Of a stretch of DNA of 40,146 nt, positions 8,217 through 16,844 are shown in pieces. The notes beneath the pieces were generated by a model. That model saw only the letters and a list, made by a program, of their open reading frames with translations, had not been told where the DNA came from and did no database searches. The stretch is taken from the NCBI GenBank assembly GCA_029259695.1, contig JAJDEQ010000125.1:1-40146 (forward strand), given 5' to 3'. Numbering within the stretch: the first letter of the stretch is position 1; each line of letters starts with the position of its first letter. The position numbers and the translations under genes are program-made. The DNA is from Planctomycetota bacterium. Its GTDB lineage: Bacteria; Planctomycetota; B15-G4.

Positions 8217-10028
8217 ATGCAGGTGCCCGAGATGACGCCGGACATCGCCCGGCTCCTGGCGGTGCTGGCGGTCACCGTGCTGCTGCTGGTGACCGAGGCC
8301 CTGCGCATCGACGTCGTGGCCCTGTGCGTCATGATCGCCCTGCCGTTGCTCGGATTGATCCCGGCCGACGAGGCCTTCGTCGGTCTGTCGAGCGGCGCCG
8401 TGATCTCGATCATGGCGGTGATCGTCCTCGGCCACGGACTCGACCGGACGGGCGTCACGCAGCGCATCGCCCACCCGATCGTGCGCGCCGCGAAGGGCGG
8501 CCCCCGACGCACACGGGGCGCGCTGATGACGACGGTGGGCGCCGTGTCAGCGGTGATGCAGAACGTGGGCGCGGCGGCGCTGTTCCTGCCGGTCGCCCTG
8601 CGCGTGGCCCGCGAGGGCTCGACGCCTCCCTCCCGATTGCTGATGCCCATGGGCTTCGCGGCGATCCTGGGCGGCACGCTCTCGATGGTGGGCTCGAGTC
8701 CGCTGATCATCCTCAACGACCTCGTGGCCGCCCAGGGCCAGGAGCGCTTCGGGCTGCTGAGCGTCACCCCCATCGGCCTGGCCCTGCTCGTCACCGGCAT
8801 CGCGTTGTTCTCGCTCCTGGGCGACCGCATCCTGCCGCACGCCAAGCGCGGCCAGGAACCCGACGACGGCGCACCCCAGCGCGAAGTGGTGAAGTCGTGG
8901 CACCTCGCCGAGAACATCGAGCGCGTCTTGATCCCCGAGAGCAGTCCGCTCGTGGGTCAGACCCGTCGAGAAGCGGCGCTCGTGGCCCGTTACGGGATCC
9001 ACGTGCTGGCCATGCGCGAGCTGGGCGGCTTGCGTCACGTCCCCACGAGCGACACGCGCTTCGCCGCGGGCCAGCGGCTCGCCGTCCTCGGCGCGCACGA
9101 GGACATCCTGCGCTTCGCCGACGACTGCGGCGTCAGGGTGCGTTCGCGTCTGGGTTCCTTCGCCGAGGCGCTGGGCATCGATCGCGCCGGCTATGCCGAG
9201 TTGCTCGTGGCGCCGCGCGCCTCGGCCATCGGACGCACCGTGCGCGACGTCGACCTGCGCGCCACCTTTCGCGTCGAGCCTCTGGTCCTGCTCACGAACG
9301 GCGACACGCACACCAGCGACTTCGGCGAACACGTGCTGAAGCCCGGGGACACCGTCGTGGTCCACGGGCGCTGGCGGCACATCCGCGCCATGGGCAACGA
9401 GCGGGACTTCGTGCTGGCCACCCCGCTCGCCGCCGAGGACATCGACGAGGGCAAGGGCACGCTCGCCGCGCTGTGCATCCTGCTGACCCTGGTCCTGTCA
9501 CTCACCAGCACGACCCTGCCGCTCTCCCTGCTGGCGGGCGCCCTGGCCATGGTGCTCACCCGTGTGCTCACCATCGACGAGGTCTACCGCTGCATCAGCT
9601 GGCGCACGGTGTTCCTGCTGGCCGGACTGATCCCGTTGGGGCTGGCCACGGTGGAGACCGGCGCCGCCGGCTGGATGGCAGGCAACATGATGCTCGTGCT
9701 CGCCGGTGCGTCACCGATCGTGATCCTGTTCGCGATCGCGGCACTCACTTCGCTGATGACGCTGTTCATGTCGAACGTGGCCGCGACCGTGATCCTGGTT
9801 CCGCTGGCCATGGACCTCGGCGGCCGCACCGGCCTCGACCCGCGCGCGCTGGCGCTGCTCGTGGGCGTGTGCGCCCAGAACTCGTTCATGCTGCCCACCC
9901 ACCAGGTGAACGCCTTGCTCCAGGGCCCCGGCGGCTACCGCAACCGCGACTACCTCGTCTCGGGCGGGATCCTCACGCTCGTCTTCCTGCCCGTCGCCGT
10001 CGCGGGGATCGCACTGCTCTGGCTGTGA
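8217..10028 (+). CDS. SLC13/DASS-family permease with two RCK_C (TrkA-C) domains
   Basis: A 603-residue inner-membrane transporter. Hydrophobic N-terminal helices span roughly residues 8-205 and include the re-entrant-like segment AVMQNVGAAALFLPVA. Two tandem RCK_C domains lie at about 225-400 (ESSPLVGQTRREAALV and APRASAIGRTVRDVDLRATF). A second hydrophobic block to the end carries FMSNVAATVILVPLA and AQNSFMLPTHQVNALLQGPG. This membrane-RCK-RCK-membrane layout is the YfbS/CitT-like branch of the ion transporter superfamily; substrates are usually dicarboxylates or sulfate, and none can be assigned here. The ATG at 8217 has no Shine-Dalgarno; an in-frame ATG at 8232 is an alternative. Confidence 0.88.
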   Translation: MQVPEMTPDIARLLAVLAVTVLLLVTEALRIDVVALCVMIALPLLGLIPADEAFVGLSSGAVISIMAVIVLGHGLDRTGVTQRIAHPIVRAAKGGPRRTRGALMTTVGAVSAVMQNVGAAALFLPVALRVAREGSTPPSRLLMPMGFAAILGGTLSMVGSSPLIILNDLVAAQGQERFGLLSVTPIGLALLVTGIALFSLLGDRILPHAKRGQEPDDGAPQREVVKSWHLAENIERVLIPESSPLVGQTRREAALVARYGIHVLAMRELGGLRHVPTSDTRFAAGQRLAVLGAHEDILRFADDCGVRVRSRLGSFAEALGIDRAGYAELLVAPRASAIGRTVRDVDLRATFRVEPLVLLTNGDTHTSDFGEHVLKPGDTVVVHGRWRHIRAMGNERDFVLATPLAAEDIDEGKGTLAALCILLTLVLSLTSTTLPLSLLAGALAMVLTRVLTIDEVYRCISWRTVFLLAGLIPLGLATVETGAAGWMAGNMMLVLAGASPIVILFAIAALTSLMTLFMSNVAATVILVPLAMDLGGRTGLDPRALALLVGVCAQNSFMLPTHQVNALLQGPGGYRNRDYLVSGGILTLVFLPVAVAGIALLWL

Positions 10029-10136
10029 GCGCGGCGTCATCGTCCGCGACGCGCGGATCGCAACGCGGCCTGGGCCAAGGCCTCGTTCCAACCGCCGGCG
10101 CTGCATCCGAGACGGACTCCGGGTACAACGGGGGCC

Positions 10137-10655
10137 ATGAAGACACTCAAGATCATCGGGATCCTGGTGGTCGTGCTGCTGGTCGTCGCCGGAGGAGGCC
10201 TGCTCTGGATGGCGTCGATGCTCGACCCGGACATCGAACTCGGCAGCACCAGCCCCGAGGTCAGCGTGGCCACCCTCGACGGCGAGCCGCTGCCCCTCGC
10301 GAGCCTGCGCGGCAACGTCGTGCTGCTCGACTTCTGGGGCTCGACCTGAGGCGCGTGCACCGAGCTCATGCGTGACATGAGCCCGCGGGAAGCCGAGTAC
10401 AAGGCCAAGGGCGTGGAGATCCTCGCCATCAACGCCTTCGAAGACGTGGCGGACGGCAAGGCCTGGATCGCATCGTCCGATCTCGACCTGCACTGGGCCT
10501 TCGCCGACGAGAGCTTCACCAGCGCGTTCGGCGTGGAGACGGTGCCGACCCAGATCATCCTCGATCGCGAGGGCAAGGTGGTCTGGACGTCCAGCCTCAC
10601 GAGCCTCGCGGGCGGTGCCGACGAGTTGTTCGCCGCCCTGGATGACGTGCTCTGA
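10137..10655 (+). CDS. Membrane-anchored TlpA-like thioredoxin with in-frame TGA at the active site; candidate selenoprotein
   Basis: Read through one TGA (10347-10349) this is a single 172-residue protein. It has an N-terminal membrane anchor (Lys-rich start, then a hydrophobic stretch to about residue 27) and a thioredoxin-like domain, probably extracytoplasmic. The family active site DFWATWCGPC appears here as DFWGSTUGAC, so the TGA (codon 71) replaces the first, nucleophilic cysteine. The resolving Cys74 and the cis-proline (VPTQIIL, Pro137) are intact, and the frame stays open for 101 more codons. A perfect hairpin follows the TGA with SECIS-like spacing. Expected role: disulfide reduction or exchange. 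Alternatives are a pseudogene or a sequencing error, but a random stop landing exactly on this residue is unlikely. An ordinary annotation would give two fragments. TACAAC lies 7 bases before the ATG and there is a GGGGG stretch. Confidence 0.82.
10347..10382 (+). promoter_or_regulatory. Candidate bacterial SECIS element of the thioredoxin-like gene
   Basis: After TGA 10347-10349, a perfect 7-bp stem (10364-10370 with 10376-10382) closes the loop CGTGA. The loop G at 10372 is the second loop base, followed by T, and 22 bases separate it from the TGA. Bacterial SECIS elements recognised by SelB carry a G within the first two loop bases at about 16-37 bases from the UGA. CGCG at 10352-10355 can pair with 10384-10387 as a lower stem. 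Confidence 0.72.
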
Positions 10656-10711
10656 CGATCGGCGCGAGCTCCAGATCGGCGCAGGAACCCTGACTCGCGG
10701 AGGAAACGGTC

Positions 10712-11098
10712 ATGCGCAAGACGACACCGGTCCGGGAGTGCATGCGACGCCTGCCGCGCGAAGCGGAACGCCAGGACTCGCTCGACAAGGTGATCCAGCT
10801 CATGCGCGACGAGCACTGTCACCACGTGCCGGTCATGGACGGCAGCCACCTGCTCGGCATCCTCTCGCGCGAAGACCTGCACGAGGCGCTGCTCGAGCAC
10901 GGCAAGCAGAGCGCCAGCCTGACCGCCGGCGACGTGTGCACCCGCGACGTGCTCACCGTCGACCCCACGACCCCCGTCGTCGAGGTCGCCGCGCGCATGA
11001 CCGAGCGCCGCGTGAGCAGCGCGCTCGTCACCGATGGCGACGTGCTGGTCGGCATCTTCACCAGTAACGATGCCGTGCGCCTGGTGGCCTCGCTCTGA
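10712..11098 (+). CDS. Two-CBS-domain protein
   Basis: A 128-residue stand-alone CBS pair (Bateman module), which typically binds adenosyl nucleotides and acts as a cytoplasmic regulatory or sensor unit. The first CBS runs from about residue 6 (VRECMRRLPREAERQ) to HHVPVMDGSHLLGILSREDL near residue 50. The second starts at about 71 (AGDVCTRDVLTVDPTTPVVE) and ends ALVTDGDVLVGIFTSNDAVR. ATG 10712 has a clear GGAGGAAA Shine-Dalgarno. It begins 56 bases after the thioredoxin-like gene and may share its transcript. No effector domain is attached, so its target is unknown. Confidence 0.88.
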   Translation: MRKTTPVRECMRRLPREAERQDSLDKVIQLMRDEHCHHVPVMDGSHLLGILSREDLHEALLEHGKQSASLTAGDVCTRDVLTVDPTTPVVEVAARMTERRVSSALVTDGDVLVGIFTSNDAVRLVASL

Positions 11099-11153
11099 CA
11101 CGCCGCGAAGGATCGGCGGCGCGCGCACCGACTCGAGGGAAGCGAACACGCCT

Positions 11154-11630
11154 GTGAAGAAGCGCAACCTCGTGCTGAGCAGCCTCGGCGCGCTCCTCGT
11201 CGTCACCGCGTCGGCGTTGCTGCTGCTCGACGACGACGGGCCCCCGACCGACGACGGCGGTGCGACCCTGGTCACGGGTCGCCAGGGCGACGGCGTCGTC
11301 GCTCCACCGCCCCCGACGCCAGCCCCCGACGAGCCTGCCGCGGAGGCGTCCCCGGACCCCGCACGGCCCACCAGCGCGAGCCCCACCGCACCCGCCGATC
11401 CCCTGACCGAAGCCGCCCCGGGCACCCCACCCGTGCCCCCGCCGGCCCCCGGGGCCGGCAGCCATCAAGCCGAGCAGCGCGCGACCGGGGCACCCGCCGG
11501 CACCGACGTCAGGCCGGGACCCACGCCGCGGGTGAGGATCTCGCCGCCCCCCAAGGTCCCGCTGCAGATCCAGCCCGGTGCACTCGTGCCGAAGTCCGAC
11601 GACAAAGCTCCGGATCCCGAGGACGAATGA
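11154..11630 (+). CDS. Membrane-anchored proline-rich hypothetical protein
   Basis: 158 residues from GTG 11154 (KKRN, then a hydrophobic anchor LVLSSLGALLVVTASALLLL). The longer frame from 11034 overlaps the CBS gene and is not used. After the anchor the protein is low complexity, rich in Pro, Ala and Thr and with no Cys. It ends in a mixed stretch (PRVRISPPPKVPLQIQPG) and an acidic tail. It probably spans the periplasm as an extended linker. GAGGGA lies about 13 bases upstream, rather far. No family recognised. The gene lies 55 bases after the CBS gene and convergent to the next one. Confidence 0.62.
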   Translation: MKKRNLVLSSLGALLVVTASALLLLDDDGPPTDDGGATLVTGRQGDGVVAPPPPTPAPDEPAAEASPDPARPTSASPTAPADPLTEAAPGTPPVPPPAPGAGSHQAEQRATGAPAGTDVRPGPTPRVRISPPPKVPLQIQPGALVPKSDDKAPDPEDE

Positions 11631-11651
11631 CGCTCCGGACCCCGTCGCACC

Positions 11652-11665
11652 GCGTGCGCGCACGC
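11652..11665. terminator. Palindrome between convergent genes, possible terminator
   Basis: GCGTGCGCGCACGC is a 14-bp perfect palindrome in the 69-base gap between the convergent genes ending at 11630 and 11700. There is no T-run on either side, so a terminator role is only possible. Confidence 0.3.
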
Positions 11666-11699
11666 CCGGCCGCGGCAGCGCGGGCAGCACCGCGGGGCG

Positions 11700-12416
11700 C
11701 TACACGGTGGCGACGTACACCGTGTTCACGTCGTCCCGGCCGAGCAGCGGGTTCTCGAACTGCACGGCGTGCGCGACCGCGGTGGCGAAGACGGCGCCCA
11801 GCTTGTCGGTGAAGGCGGGCTCAGGTGGTTCCGACGACCACAGGGCGAACACGCCACCGGGGCGCAAGTGGGCCGCGAGTCTGCGCAGCCCTTCGGGTTG
11901 ATACAGATCGGCGTGACTGCTGTGCAGCAAGCCGTCGGGCGAGTGATCGATGTCCAGCAGCACCGCATCGAAGCGACGCCCCGGTGCCTCCCGATCGAAA
12001 CCGTCCGGGTTGCGTGCGAGTTCGAAGAAGTCACCCTGCACGAGTCGGCAGCGTTCGTCCGTCGTGAGCGTCTCGCCCAGCGGCACGATGTTCCGGGTGT
12101 GCCACGAGATCACTTCGGGCAGGAACTCGACCACGAGCAGCGACTCCACCGCCGGGTCATCGAGCGCAGCTGCCGCCGTGTATCCCAGGCCCAGCCCACC
12201 CACGACCACGTCCCAGGATCCCGGCTGCAACGCGGCCAACCCGCGTTCAGTCAGCGCGATCTCCGACGCGTTCACCAGGCTCGACATGAGGAAGCTGCCG
12301 GCGAGCTTGACCTCGTAGAAGGGCTCGCCCTCCAACGACAGCGCCCGGCGGCGCCTCAGGATCAGCTCGCCCAAGCGCGTCTGCGCGAAGTCGAGTTCCT
12401 CGAAGTTGAGGCTCAT
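11700..12416 (-). CDS. Spermidine-synthase-like class I methyltransferase-fold protein
   Basis: 238 residues from ATG 12416 (MSLNFEELDF); the longer upstream frame lacks support. The Rossmann motif I reads VVVGGLGLGYTAAAAL near residue 70, an acidic loop LLVVEFLPEVISWH follows, and LLDIDHSPDGLLH near residue 150 precedes LRPGGVFALWSSEPP. These match spermidine-synthase-like proteins of bacteria. The classical GGGDG aminopropyltransferase motif is not present, so the true reaction (polyamine synthesis or another transferase) is uncertain. It is cytoplasmic, stands alone and is divergent from the next gene. AGGACG precedes the start. Confidence 0.78.
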   Translation of the reverse strand: MSLNFEELDFAQTRLGELILRRRRALSLEGEPFYEVKLAGSFLMSSLVNASEIALTERGLAALQPGSWDVVVGGLGLGYTAAAALDDPAVESLLVVEFLPEVISWHTRNIVPLGETLTTDERCRLVQGDFFELARNPDGFDREAPGRRFDAVLLDIDHSPDGLLHSSHADLYQPEGLRRLAAHLRPGGVFALWSSEPPEPAFTDKLGAVFATAVAHAVQFENPLLGRDDVNTVYVATV

Positions 12417-12528
12417 CGGCACGTCCTTGCGAGGGCTGGAGGCGGTCACTCTACGCAAGCCGTCTGCTCCCGGCACGCGCGCAACCTGCGGGAGCGACGG
12501 CGAGAGCGCGCGCGGCGGACCCGAGCGC

Positions 12529-12557
12529 GAGACGCCCGGGCGAGAATCGCCTATCCT
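12529..12557 (+). promoter_or_regulatory. Candidate promoter of the small gene at 12586
   Basis: GAGACG at 12529-12534, a 17-base spacer and TATCCT at 12552-12557. The leader would be about 22 bases and includes AGAAGGAGAG, a good Shine-Dalgarno, just before the ATG. Confidence 0.4.
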
Positions 12558-12585
12558 GCGAGCTCCCCCAAGAAGGAGAGCGAGC

Positions 12586-13014
12586 ATGGTTCCAGGCGAA
12601 CTTTCTCACGGCGATCAGCATCACTCCGGCGGCCAGCACGGCAACGAGCGCGAGCACGACGGCACGATGGTCATGGGCGCCATGTTGTCGTTCGACATGA
12701 TGTCGGTCTCGATCAACGTCGACGTCCCGTCGGTCCGGGTGGATCAGCACGGCGACCCCACCGAGCCGGAAGGAACCGAGTTCCAGCTCTACGCCGGCAT
12801 GGGTGGCGAGTCGACCAGCGCCAGCACCCAGATCGGCACGCCGTCCCAGGGCCGCCCGTCCAGTCTCAGCGGGACGCTGGAGTCCACCGCGCCCTTCAAC
12901 AACGGCGACGAGATCTCGATCAAGGTGACGTGGACCGACGGCCAGCAGACGCACGAGCTCAGCCGCACCACGACCGTCGATCGCAACACCCCGGTGCAGG
13001 TCGACCTGCTCTGA
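12586..13014 (+). CDS. Small hypothetical protein, His/Asp-rich N-terminus
   Basis: 142 residues from ATG 12586 with the Shine-Dalgarno AAGGAGAG. There is no signal peptide or membrane segment. The N-terminus is rich in His, Gly and Asp (GDQHHSGGQHGNEREHDG), then MVMGAMLSFDMMSVSINVDV, and the rest is a beta-rich domain (FQLYAGMGGES near the middle, NNGDEISIKVTWTDGQQTHE towards the end). The His cluster could bind metal, but this is a guess. No family recognised. It is convergent to the CHAT protease gene and separated from it by a hairpin. Confidence 0.7.
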   Translation: MVPGELSHGDQHHSGGQHGNEREHDGTMVMGAMLSFDMMSVSINVDVPSVRVDQHGDPTEPEGTEFQLYAGMGGESTSASTQIGTPSQGRPSSLSGTLESTAPFNNGDEISIKVTWTDGQQTHELSRTTTVDRNTPVQVDLL

Positions 13015-13026
13015 CGTGCGCGCTCA

Positions 13027-13063
13027 TGACGGCGTGCTGCCGATGCCGATCGGCCCGCCGTCA
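13027..13063. terminator. Two-tier hairpin between convergent genes
   Basis: Outer stem TGACGGC/GCCGTCA (13027-13033 with 13057-13063) and inner stem GCCGAT/ATCGGC (13039-13044 with 13049-13054). It sits between the convergent genes ending at 13014 and 13099, suited to stopping transcription both ways, although there is no T-run. Confidence 0.55.
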
Positions 13064-13098
13064 CGGGCGAGCGCCACGACGCGGCGAGCAGGCCACGT

Positions 13099-16000
13099 TC
13101 AGCGCGGCAGCCCGACGTAGATGAAGGGTGCCCAGTAGAACGGGTGCGCGCGGGATTGCTTCGACGGGGGGACGACCAGGCTGACTCCCCGCCCTGTCCC
13201 AGGCACTGCCGCGTCGGCGCCCGTGTCGGCGCCCGCGAGCGACGCGAGGCCCGCGTCGGCTGCGGCGTCACCACGGCGCAACTGTCGTCGCGCACGGCGC
13301 AGTGCGGTCGAGGGCCCGACACCTTCACCCAGGTACGCTCGGTAGAAGACCCGCATCGTCTCGGCGGCCGCTTCGTCCTCCACTTTCCAGAGGCTGGCCA
13401 CCACCGCGCGCGACCCGGCGTACAGGAAGGCGCGCGCCAGGGACTGCACACCCTCGCCGCGCAGCACGGCACCGCGACCCGTCTCGCACGCCGACAGCAC
13501 GGCCAGCTCGGCATCGAGGTCGAGGTCGAGCACGTCGCCTGCGGTCAGGAAGCCGGCGGCTTCCTCACTGGAAGCCAGGGCCAGGCCGCTGCGGCGCGGG
13601 TCCTCGGGATCCACGTACCCGTGGGCGGCGCAGTGGATCACGGCGTCGCCGCGCCGGTCGCCCCTGAGGACGTCCGGCGTGGCGTCGGCACCGAGGTGCA
13701 GCGTGAGCGTCGGGGTGCGCAGGGTGCCACTGCGCTGGGAGCGGAGCCGGTCGATGTCGTCGCTCCAGTTCGCTGGACCCTGCGGCGCGCCTGACGCCTC
13801 GCCCCCCGCCAGCAGCAGCGTCGCGATGTCGAAGGCCTCGGTGCGCGTACCGGGCAGGCGTGGCAGGGCAGGCGCGCCCGGGCCCATGCGCGGGGCCCCG
13901 CCGGCACGGACGTCTTCGCCGGCGTAGAGCGGGTCGGCCATGGCCAGGACGGCACCGGGGCGCCCGCGCGCGCCGACGCGGTGCAGCAGCGCCAGCACCG
14001 ACGACGACGGCGCATACGCCACCTCGAAGCGATCGTCCACGAAGGTGAGCTCCTCGAAGCTCTTCGGGGTCGACGGCGCGTCTATCACCAGGGCCTCGAA
14101 GGGCAACGACGCGAGGGCCGCGTTGGGGACGATCACCAGGGGACCGTCGAGTTCACCGGCGGCGGGCAGCGCCGGCGCGAGGAGGCGCTCGAACAGCGCC
14201 TGACCTGCGACGGCGAGCTCCGCGGTGCCCGCCAACCGGGACATGTCCGTGATGCCGTCGAGGTACGCCGTCACCTGCGCGGCGATCTGCTCGCGGTCTC
14301 CGAGTTCGACCAGGCGCAGGCCGGCAGCGGTCACGACGTAGACGTAGCTGCGCGTGCGCCCGTCGACGTACTCGAGCAATGCCCCGCGCTCGGACAACAC
14401 GTCGCGCCAGACGCTCCCGTGATGGACACCGCGGGGCACATCCAGGTCGGCGTCGCCGGGGGCCACCTGCGTCATGCGCGCGGCGAGTTCGTCGGCGCGG
14501 CGGGCCAGCGTCCGGGCACGTTCCCGCAACGACTCGAGCTGGCCTGCCGGGGCGCCGCCCGTGATGCCGGCGCTCACCTGTTGCAGGATCGCCTGCTGGT
14601 CGGCCACCGCCGCGCGCTGTTCGGCTCGCAGGGCAATAGCTGCCGCGTTGCGTCCACCTCGGCGGTGCTCGGCGATGCCCTCCAGGAGCGAACGGGCCTT
14701 CCACGCGTCGGCCTGTCGGAAGCCGGCGGCGACGATGGCCTGCCGCTGCTCGTCGGCCTCCCGGGCGAGGTCGGCACGCGCGCCGGACGGCCCCGCGGCT
14801 TCGGCGCCGGACCGCCGCCCGATCGAAGCGAGTTGCATCGCGATCACGTCGGTGTGGAAGGCCGGCCAGATGGCGTAGCGCTGACGAGCGCGCACCCGGG
14901 CCGCCAATTCACCACCGAGACGGTCGAGGGCGGGACGCTGCACGAGCGACGCGGCTTCTTCGAGGTTGGCGGCCGCGGCTCGGGCGTCGCCCAGGGCCAG
15001 GGCCACGTCGATCTCGGTTGCCAGTGCCTGCAGCAGGAAGTGGCTCGCATGGGCGCGCAACAGCTCAGACGCCGCGCGAGCAGGCTCGAGCGCATCGGCC
15101 GGCCGGCCGAGTTTCAGGCGCAGCTCCGCCACCGTACTGAGGGCAGCGCCTCGCGCGACGGGCCCCAGGTCGCGCGACAGATCGAGGGCGTGTTCGGCGC
15201 GCTCCAGTCCCTGCGCGTACTCACCCCGCAGGTAATGACGACGCACCACGACGTCGAGCACCCGCGCCTGCAGCTCCGCATCCCCGGTCTGCGCCGCGAG
15301 CGTAGTGGCCTGCGCCAGCAGCGCGCGTGCCTCCGCGTCCGCCACCGCGTCCTCGCGCGCATCGATCAGCACGAAGGCCAGCTGGGCCAGGGTGCTGGCG
15401 CGCTCGCGCGGTGAATCGGCAGACGTCTTCGTGAGGGCCTCGTCGAGTCGCTCGCGCGCGGCCGCCGTGTCTCCCAGCTCGTTCCACAACACGCCGAGGT
15501 TGGTGAGCACCTTGCGTTCCAACCCCGTGTCGCCGAGCGAGCGGGCCAGGTCGAGGGTGGCCTCGAACGCCTCGCGCGCCGCGAGCAGGTCGCCGGTGCG
15601 CCAGGCCACGGTGCCCAGTGAACCGAGCGGCGCCGCCCGGGCACGGGCCGAGACGGCCGAGCCCAGAGCGCGCTCGAAGTGCTCCCGGGCCAGGGCGTAC
15701 TCGGCGCGCCGCTCGTGATAGAGACCCCGCGCGTGGGCCGCGGCCACGTGCAACTCGGGATGCCCGAGTTGATCGGCCAGCTCTTCGACCCGGGTCAGGA
15801 GTGCGTCGGCGCCGCCGTGGTCGTACGCGTCGAGGGCCAGTTCGGCGAGTGCCGCGCTCACGCGCAGTTCGTTGGCGGCATCCCCCATCGTGCGGGAGAG
15901 CGCCAGGGCGTGCTCGTAGCGACGGCGCGCTTCGTCCGTCTGGCCCTGGCCACGCTCGACCTCGGCGCGGTACACGCTGACGAACAGCTCGATGCCCGGG

Positions 16001-16836
16001 TGGCCGAGCGCCGAGGCCTCGTCCGCCGCCCCGGCGAGCAACGCCTGGGCCGCACTCAACTCACCGAACCTGGCCGCCACCGCACCCAGGTGCGCCCGGG
16101 AGACGGCGGTCAACAGCGGCTCGCCGGCAGCCTCGGCCAGGGGCAACGCGGCGGCGTAGGCACGGCGGGCGAGCGCGTACTCCCCCGCCGCGAAACGGGC
16201 CTGTCCGGCGAGGTGGTACGCGACGGCTGCGGCCAGACCCTGGCCGGCGGTCCGGAGCGCGTCCGCGCGGGCTTCGTTCAGTGGTGCCTCGCCCAGCTCA
16301 TCCGGGATTGCCCCGAAGCCTGCGTTCGAGGGGCGCACCTCGACGGCGAGCACACCTCGCCCCGTCGCCTTGAGACCGACCTCGAGGCGCAACTCCTGGC
16401 CGGCCTGAACGACGATGTCGAGACGCGCGTTGGTGCCCGAGCCGCTGTCGTCGTCGGCCGTCGTCACCGCCCCGGACGAGTCGAGCACGCGCACGAAGGG
16501 GTCGCCATCGCCGCTCACCACGCGCACGACCAGCGCACCGTCGGCCGCGGCGACGATCCGCAGCAGACGGCTGCGCCCGTGAGGCGCGCCAGCCGGCACG
16601 CGGTCGTCAGCGCCCAACGCGATCGCCAGCGCGTGGCCCAGGGCCAACTCCGGTTCGTCCGCGGCGGCGCCCACCACCGCTGCGCCGGTCGGCCCGGGGT
16701 GCCCCGCGAGACGCACGATCCGAGCCGGCAGGAGGCCCGGCTGCCATGCTCCCGCCGGTGCCGGCTGCGCCAGTCCGAACGCCGACGCCGACACCAACCA
16801 GAGCGCGAACGCCGCGCGTGACGACCGCTCGTGCAA
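13099..16836 (-). CDS. Exported TPR-CHAT domain protein (caspase-like protease)
   Basis: About 1245 residues if begun at TTG 16836, which gives a signal peptide (HERSSRAA, then FALWLVSASAFGLAQPAPAGA) and starts 8 bases after the peroxiredoxin stop. In order: a PPC-like beta domain (about 60-200, VSGDGDPFVRVLDSSG); a long run of TPR helices (about 220-730); a helical linker with DAWKARSLLEGIAEHRRGG; and a C-terminal CHAT domain. The CHAT catalytic dyad is visible as HCAAHG (His1072) and SACETG (Cys1117). The domain ends with ARAFLYAGSRAVVASLWKVE, typical of the family. TPR-CHAT proteins are candidate peptidases, some activated by partner binding through the TPRs. The substrate is unknown. Lack of an ATG makes the exact start uncertain. 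Confidence 0.85.
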   Translation of the reverse strand: MHERSSRAAFALWLVSASAFGLAQPAPAGAWQPGLLPARIVRLAGHPGPTGAAVVGAAADEPELALGHALAIALGADDRVPAGAPHGRSRLLRIVAAADGALVVRVVSGDGDPFVRVLDSSGAVTTADDDSGSGTNARLDIVVQAGQELRLEVGLKATGRGVLAVEVRPSNAGFGAIPDELGEAPLNEARADALRTAGQGLAAAVAYHLAGQARFAAGEYALARRAYAAALPLAEAAGEPLLTAVSRAHLGAVAARFGELSAAQALLAGAADEASALGHPGIELFVSVYRAEVERGQGQTDEARRRYEHALALSRTMGDAANELRVSAALAELALDAYDHGGADALLTRVEELADQLGHPELHVAAAHARGLYHERRAEYALAREHFERALGSAVSARARAAPLGSLGTVAWRTGDLLAAREAFEATLDLARSLGDTGLERKVLTNLGVLWNELGDTAAARERLDEALTKTSADSPRERASTLAQLAFVLIDAREDAVADAEARALLAQATTLAAQTGDAELQARVLDVVVRRHYLRGEYAQGLERAEHALDLSRDLGPVARGAALSTVAELRLKLGRPADALEPARAASELLRAHASHFLLQALATEIDVALALGDARAAAANLEEAASLVQRPALDRLGGELAARVRARQRYAIWPAFHTDVIAMQLASIGRRSGAEAAGPSGARADLAREADEQRQAIVAAGFRQADAWKARSLLEGIAEHRRGGRNAAAIALRAEQRAAVADQQAILQQVSAGITGGAPAGQLESLRERARTLARRADELAARMTQVAPGDADLDVPRGVHHGSVWRDVLSERGALLEYVDGRTRSYVYVVTAAGLRLVELGDREQIAAQVTAYLDGITDMSRLAGTAELAVAGQALFERLLAPALPAAGELDGPLVIVPNAALASLPFEALVIDAPSTPKSFEELTFVDDRFEVAYAPSSSVLALLHRVGARGRPGAVLAMADPLYAGEDVRAGGAPRMGPGAPALPRLPGTRTEAFDIATLLLAGGEASGAPQGPANWSDDIDRLRSQRSGTLRTPTLTLHLGADATPDVLRGDRRGDAVIHCAAHGYVDPEDPRRSGLALASSEEAAGFLTAGDVLDLDLDAELAVLSACETGRGAVLRGEGVQSLARAFLYAGSRAVVASLWKVEDEAAAETMRVFYRAYLGEGVGPSTALRRARRQLRRGDAAADAGLASLAGADTGADAAVPGTGRGVSLVVPPSKQSRAHPFYWAPFIYVGLPR

Positions 16837-16844
16837 AGGCGAGC

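Noticed and set aside
13981..15414. Long plus-strand frame opposite the TPR-CHAT gene
   Set aside because: The minus-strand product has coherent TPR and CHAT domains with the His/Cys dyad; this frame is composition-driven only.
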